Source of the DNA: Lachnospiraceae bacterium UBA7480
Lineage (GTDB): Bacteria > Bacillota > Clostridia > Lachnospirales > Lachnospiraceae
Direction of reading: 5' to 3'
Length of the DNA: 7,617 nucleotides
Assembly (NCBI GenBank): GCA_002479655.1
Contig: DLOQ01000062.1
Span: 43,386 to 51,002 of the forward strand
Positions 5,242 through 7,617 of this stretch are shown piece after piece (position 1 is the first letter of the stretch; each line of letters opens with the position of its first letter). Below the pieces are notes generated by a model. The model ran no database searches. It had not been told where the DNA came from and worked only from the letters and a program-made list of their open reading frames with translations. The translations under genes were made by a program, and so were the position numbers.

Positions 5242-6460
5242 TGACATCACTCCAATCTATGATTGTTTTCAGATATGGATCTGCGCCATATTTGCCCTCT
5301 AAGTATTGCTTATCATATTTTGCATCCATGCGAACGGATTCCCCCTTTTTATTCTTAAACTCAACCAAAGAATAAAGCTTAGAATTCTGTTCCTTCCCCT
5401 TTGCTACAAACCAGATTTCATCGCGGCGAAACACATCATTATTCATAGTAGGCAAATCATGTGAAGTAAAAATCAACTGAGCGCCATTTTTATTAATTTC
5501 CATATTATTAAACAACATAATTACATATCGCAACAATACCGGATGAATTTTTGCATCCAACTCATCAATGACTAATGTTGTTCCGACAACAAGACTTCTA
5601 GCGATAAAAGGCAGTAACCCAAACAACTTCTTTGTTCCGCTGGATTCTTCTGACAAAGTCAGTTCTGTACTATATCCGTTTACCGTATGTTTCGTATAAA
5701 CTTCTATGTGGTTTTCTTCTTTTTCTTCAATACGAAAGTCCTCAATATCCAAATCCATCTCACGGATCATATCAAGCACAAGCCTTTTCACCTCTTCCGT
5801 CTTAGCTATAGCAGTTCGCAATTCCTGTCTCGAATTCCCATAATTTAAGAAATCAATAGATTCCTCAAACCATCCAATCACATCAGAAATCACCTCATTC
5901 TTTTTATAAGTGATTCCCAGATAAGATAGCAATGGCAAGTTTTCAGAAATTTCTTCACTGATTTTGATTTTTCCAAATACACCCTTTAGCTCAACTTGAT
6001 TTCCTTTTCTTACGAAGAGTGCTGAACGCCTTCTGGTATCTAACTTTACCCGATCTAAGCTCTCATAAACGACAAGATCTTGTTTCACATGTAGGAAATA
6101 ACGGTATTCTGCAATCTCAGTCCTGAAGAATACTTCAAATTCCGTCGGCTCTTGTTTTGTTTCTTCCGAAAAAGCAAACGGCTCCACCGGAATCTTTCTC
6201 GCCTTATATTCGCACTCTGTCTTATCACAGGTTGCACACAGTGGTCTTAAAACCTTTGCATCCAATGTATGCAGTGCCTCCAATACATTCGATTTGCCTC
6301 CTCCATTCGGTCCATAAATCACGGATACCGGCAAAAAGTTTTCACCGTTCTCCGTTTGGATGATTCTATCCCTATGTTCCATTATCGCTGCGGCTTGCAT
6401 ATCAAAAGTCATTTCTTCTCGAATGCTTTTATAATTTTTTATAGTAAATTGGCATAACAT
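5234..6460 (-). CDS. AAA15-type (SMC/ABC-like) ATPase, predicted sensor/gate for the coupled ADP-ribosyltransferase
   Basis: This 408-residue protein belongs to the broad AAA15/AAA_21 ATPase group (COG1106-like), many of which are paired with an effector in phage defence. Visible motifs are an N-terminal ABC strand FTIKNYKSIREEM (5-17), Walker A YGPNGGGKSNVLEAL (49-63), signature LSEESSGTKKLFGLL (269-283), Walker B TLVIDELDAKIHP (295-307) and H-loop FTSHD (331-335). The terminal block YLEGKYGADPYL (386-397) is typical of these proteins. The stretch between is the predicted helical insertion (about 165-250). A cysteine cluster, C75, C78 and C83, lies after Walker A and is a possible metal site. 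There is no added nuclease domain, so the output is probably the downstream gene. The ATG at 6458-6460 follows GGAGG spaced 8 bases. Its stop overlaps the next start. The family is certain; the defence role is inference. Confidence 0.87.
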   Translation of the reverse strand: MLCQFTIKNYKSIREEMTFDMQAAAIMEHRDRIIQTENGENFLPVSVIYGPNGGGKSNVLEALHTLDAKVLRPLCATCDKTECEYKARKIPVEPFAFSEETKQEPTEFEVFFRTEIAEYRYFLHVKQDLVVYESLDRVKLDTRRRSALFVRKGNQVELKGVFGKIKISEEISENLPLLSYLGITYKKNEVISDVIGWFEESIDFLNYGNSRQELRTAIAKTEEVKRLVLDMIREMDLDIEDFRIEEKEENHIEVYTKHTVNGYSTELTLSEESSGTKKLFGLLPFIARSLVVGTTLVIDELDAKIHPVLLRYVIMLFNNMEINKNGAQLIFTSHDLPTMNNDVFRRDEIWFVAKGKEQNSKLYSLVEFKNKKGESVRMDAKYDKQYLEGKYGADPYLKTIIDWSDVNG

Positions 6461-6486
6461 AGCTTTTACCTCCGTCTTGTATCTAT

Positions 6487-6492
6487 ATTATA
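6487..6492 (-). promoter_or_regulatory. -10 box candidate for the ATPase-ADP-ribosyltransferase operon
   Basis: A perfect TATAAT stands 26 bases before the ATPase ATG. No good -35 box is found at 16-18 bases, and no extended -10 TG is present. The promoter may be weak or activator-dependent, and the inverted repeat at 6516-6542 begins just where the -35 region would be. Confidence 0.4.
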
Positions 6493-6515
6493 CGCTGTTT
6501 TTCTGTTTTATAATC

Positions 6516-6542
6516 TAAATTTGAGATTTTTTCTCAGATTTA
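6516..6542. repeat. 27-base inverted repeat upstream of the ATPase operon
   Basis: The arms TAAATTTGAGA and TCTCAGATTTA mirror each other over 11 bases (one G-T wobble) around TTTTT. It overlaps or abuts the -35 region of the candidate promoter at 6487-6492, a place where a dimeric repressor could bind. As RNA it would form a hairpin with no U-tract after it. It could also be what remains of a terminator for the MFS gene, although it lies about 80 bases behind that gene's stop. Confidence 0.5.
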
Positions 6543-6624
6543 TAGTCAAAGATTCGTGTTTTATATAAATTAGTCAATGGTTTACCAGCTTCTCTTTTTT
6601 GATAAGTCAGCTTAACCAAGGGCT

Positions 6625-7617
6625 TTATGTAAAAACCTCCTGTTGTTCTTTTTCCATCCTTCTAAAAAAGCCCATTGAAGACAACCCAACAGCACATACA
6701 ATGATTCCAGTCGGTATTAAACATAAATAAATCATATTACTGAATCTGTCAAACAGAAAACCATACACGATCTGTCCTATGGGTTGAACGCACAATGTAA
6801 CCGTAGATGTATAAGCCATCACTTTTCCAATCAAATGATTTGGTGTCCTTTGCTGAATAAGGGAAACTGCAAAAATAGAAAAAATACTGATTACAATCTG
6901 CATGCCGCAAAAAGAAACAATAATAATAACATATTTTATTATGGAAGCAACCGAACAGAGGAAGGCAATTCCCGCAGGAATCATAAAAACTCCCATAGAA
7001 GCAAGCAGAAAAGATAATCTATGTATTTTCAATTTCTTTGTAAGAAGTCCTGCGACAACACTTCCTAAAATTGTGGCAATCGCCAGCACACTTTCCGCTG
7101 CCCCATAATACTGTGCATTTAATCCAAGAACAGTACGCACAATAAAAGGCAATCCAACTAAGATAATACCCATCACAAAAAATCTTGAGATCGCAGTTAA
7201 GAACAACATTTTTGAAATATTGGTCTGCTCTTTTGAAATATAACGCATACTTGACAGGAAGTCCTGCTTAATCACCATCAGTACACCGCCTTTTCCCGGT
7301 GAACATTGATAATTTAACTTTATAAAGCACTCAAATAAAGCCGTAATAAAAAAACAGACAACACTCGCATACATAACAGGCTTTAAACCAAATATTGCAT
7401 ACAGTACACCACCCAACATTGGAGCCACCAAATAAGACAAGGAAGCCACCTGATTTACAACAGCATTTCCTTTCATTATATTATCACCTTGTAACATGGT
7501 TGGAATACAAGCCTGTACCGTAGGTGTTTCAAACGCTCCCAAAACAGAAAGTATGATAAGCAGTACAGTGATCACGGCAAGAGCATTTCTTTCAGACAAA
7601 AGAAGTGTCGCACATAA
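6625..7617 (-). CDS. MFS efflux-type transporter, N-terminus cut by the window edge
   Basis: This is a proton-coupled major facilitator, probably exporting a drug or other small molecule across the membrane; the substrate cannot be told from sequence. The frame is open to the right edge (330 residues visible). The TTG at 7599 is in frame but lies inside a hydrophobic helix, so it is not taken as the start. Features include the helix AVITVLLIILSVLGAF, then FETPTVQACIP, VVNQVASLSYLVAPMLGG, and GLKPVMYASVVCFFITALFE before the central cytoplasmic loop. The C-terminal half has the conserved PNHLIGKVMAYTST loop and CVQPIGQIVYGFLFDRF. A normal length is about 410-420, so roughly the first 80-90 residues are missing. 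The stop is followed by 164 bases without a clear terminator before the ATPase gene. A direct link with the ATPase pair is not shown. Confidence 0.85.
   Translation of the reverse strand, partial: LCATLLLSERNALAVITVLLIILSVLGAFETPTVQACIPTMLQGDNIMKGNAVVNQVASLSYLVAPMLGGVLYAIFGLKPVMYASVVCFFITALFECFIKLNYQCSPGKGGVLMVIKQDFLSSMRYISKEQTNISKMLFLTAISRFFVMGIILVGLPFIVRTVLGLNAQYYGAAESVLAIATILGSVVAGLLTKKLKIHRLSFLLASMGVFMIPAGIAFLCSVASIIKYVIIIVSFCGMQIVISIFSIFAVSLIQQRTPNHLIGKVMAYTSTVTLCVQPIGQIVYGFLFDRFSNMIYLCLIPTGIIVCAVGLSSMGFFRRMEKEQQEVFT

Noticed and set aside
5234..6460. OLD-type or RloC-type nuclease fused to the ATPase
   Set aside because: The sequence ends soon after the H-loop with the normal AAA15 tail; no Toprim DxD or HNH-like motif is seen.
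7597..7599. TTG as the true start of the MFS gene
   Set aside because: The frame stays open to the window edge and the family should have about 80-90 more residues before this point.
1..7617. CRISPR array, tRNA, rRNA, insertion sequence or integrase
   Set aside because: No regularly spaced direct repeats, cloverleaf-like sequence, transposase frame or terminal inverted repeats with target duplication were found.

Overview
The window looks like chromosomal DNA from a spore-forming Clostridia member, most likely Lachnospiraceae. Three things support this: a SpoIIID gene with a plausible sigma-E promoter, an MreB/Mbl-like gene directly behind it (the spoIIID-mbl order known from Bacillus), and a TrkA/TrkH pair of the Gram-positive type. 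This assignment comes from gene content and protein character only. Every recognised gene is on the minus strand, so in transcription order the window reads from right to left.

Right part (about 7617-4594), accessory in character and AT-richer by eye: an MFS efflux-type transporter cut by the right edge; a 164-base gap holding a TATAAT box and an inverted repeat; then a tightly coupled two-gene unit. That unit is an SMC/ABC-like AAA15-type ATPase (5234-6460) whose stop codon overlaps the start of a cytoplasmic protein with the R, S-T and E-x-E signature of ADP-ribosyltransferase toxins (4594-5241). This ATPase plus ADP-ribosyltransferase pair is the best candidate for an undescribed system, plausibly a defence or abortive-infection module in which the ATPase senses and gates the enzyme. 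That function is inference.

Middle part (4555-3491): spoIIID with a GTG start and a sigma-E-like promoter, followed by a short, degenerate MreB/Mbl homologue. The latter keeps several actin-fold sequence blocks but has lost both phosphate-binding motifs and the C-terminal third or more. It has its own vegetative-type promoter candidate and two credible starts.

Left part (3490-1): a 348-base gene-free stretch (3143-3490), then trkA, trkH and the first 60 codons of guaA, apparently one transcription unit for potassium uptake plus GMP synthesis. From right to left the gene-free stretch holds a 49-base nested hairpin, a second hairpin that recurs between trkA and trkH, an intrinsic terminator, a 28-base AT-rich palindrome, a good promoter, and a leader of about 130 bases. 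The leader carries a GAAA-loop hairpin and a terminator-like hairpin ahead of the trkA start, suggesting attenuation control.

No tRNA, rRNA, CRISPR array, insertion sequence or integrase was seen. The many plus-strand open frames lie opposite well-supported minus-strand genes and are treated as shadows.
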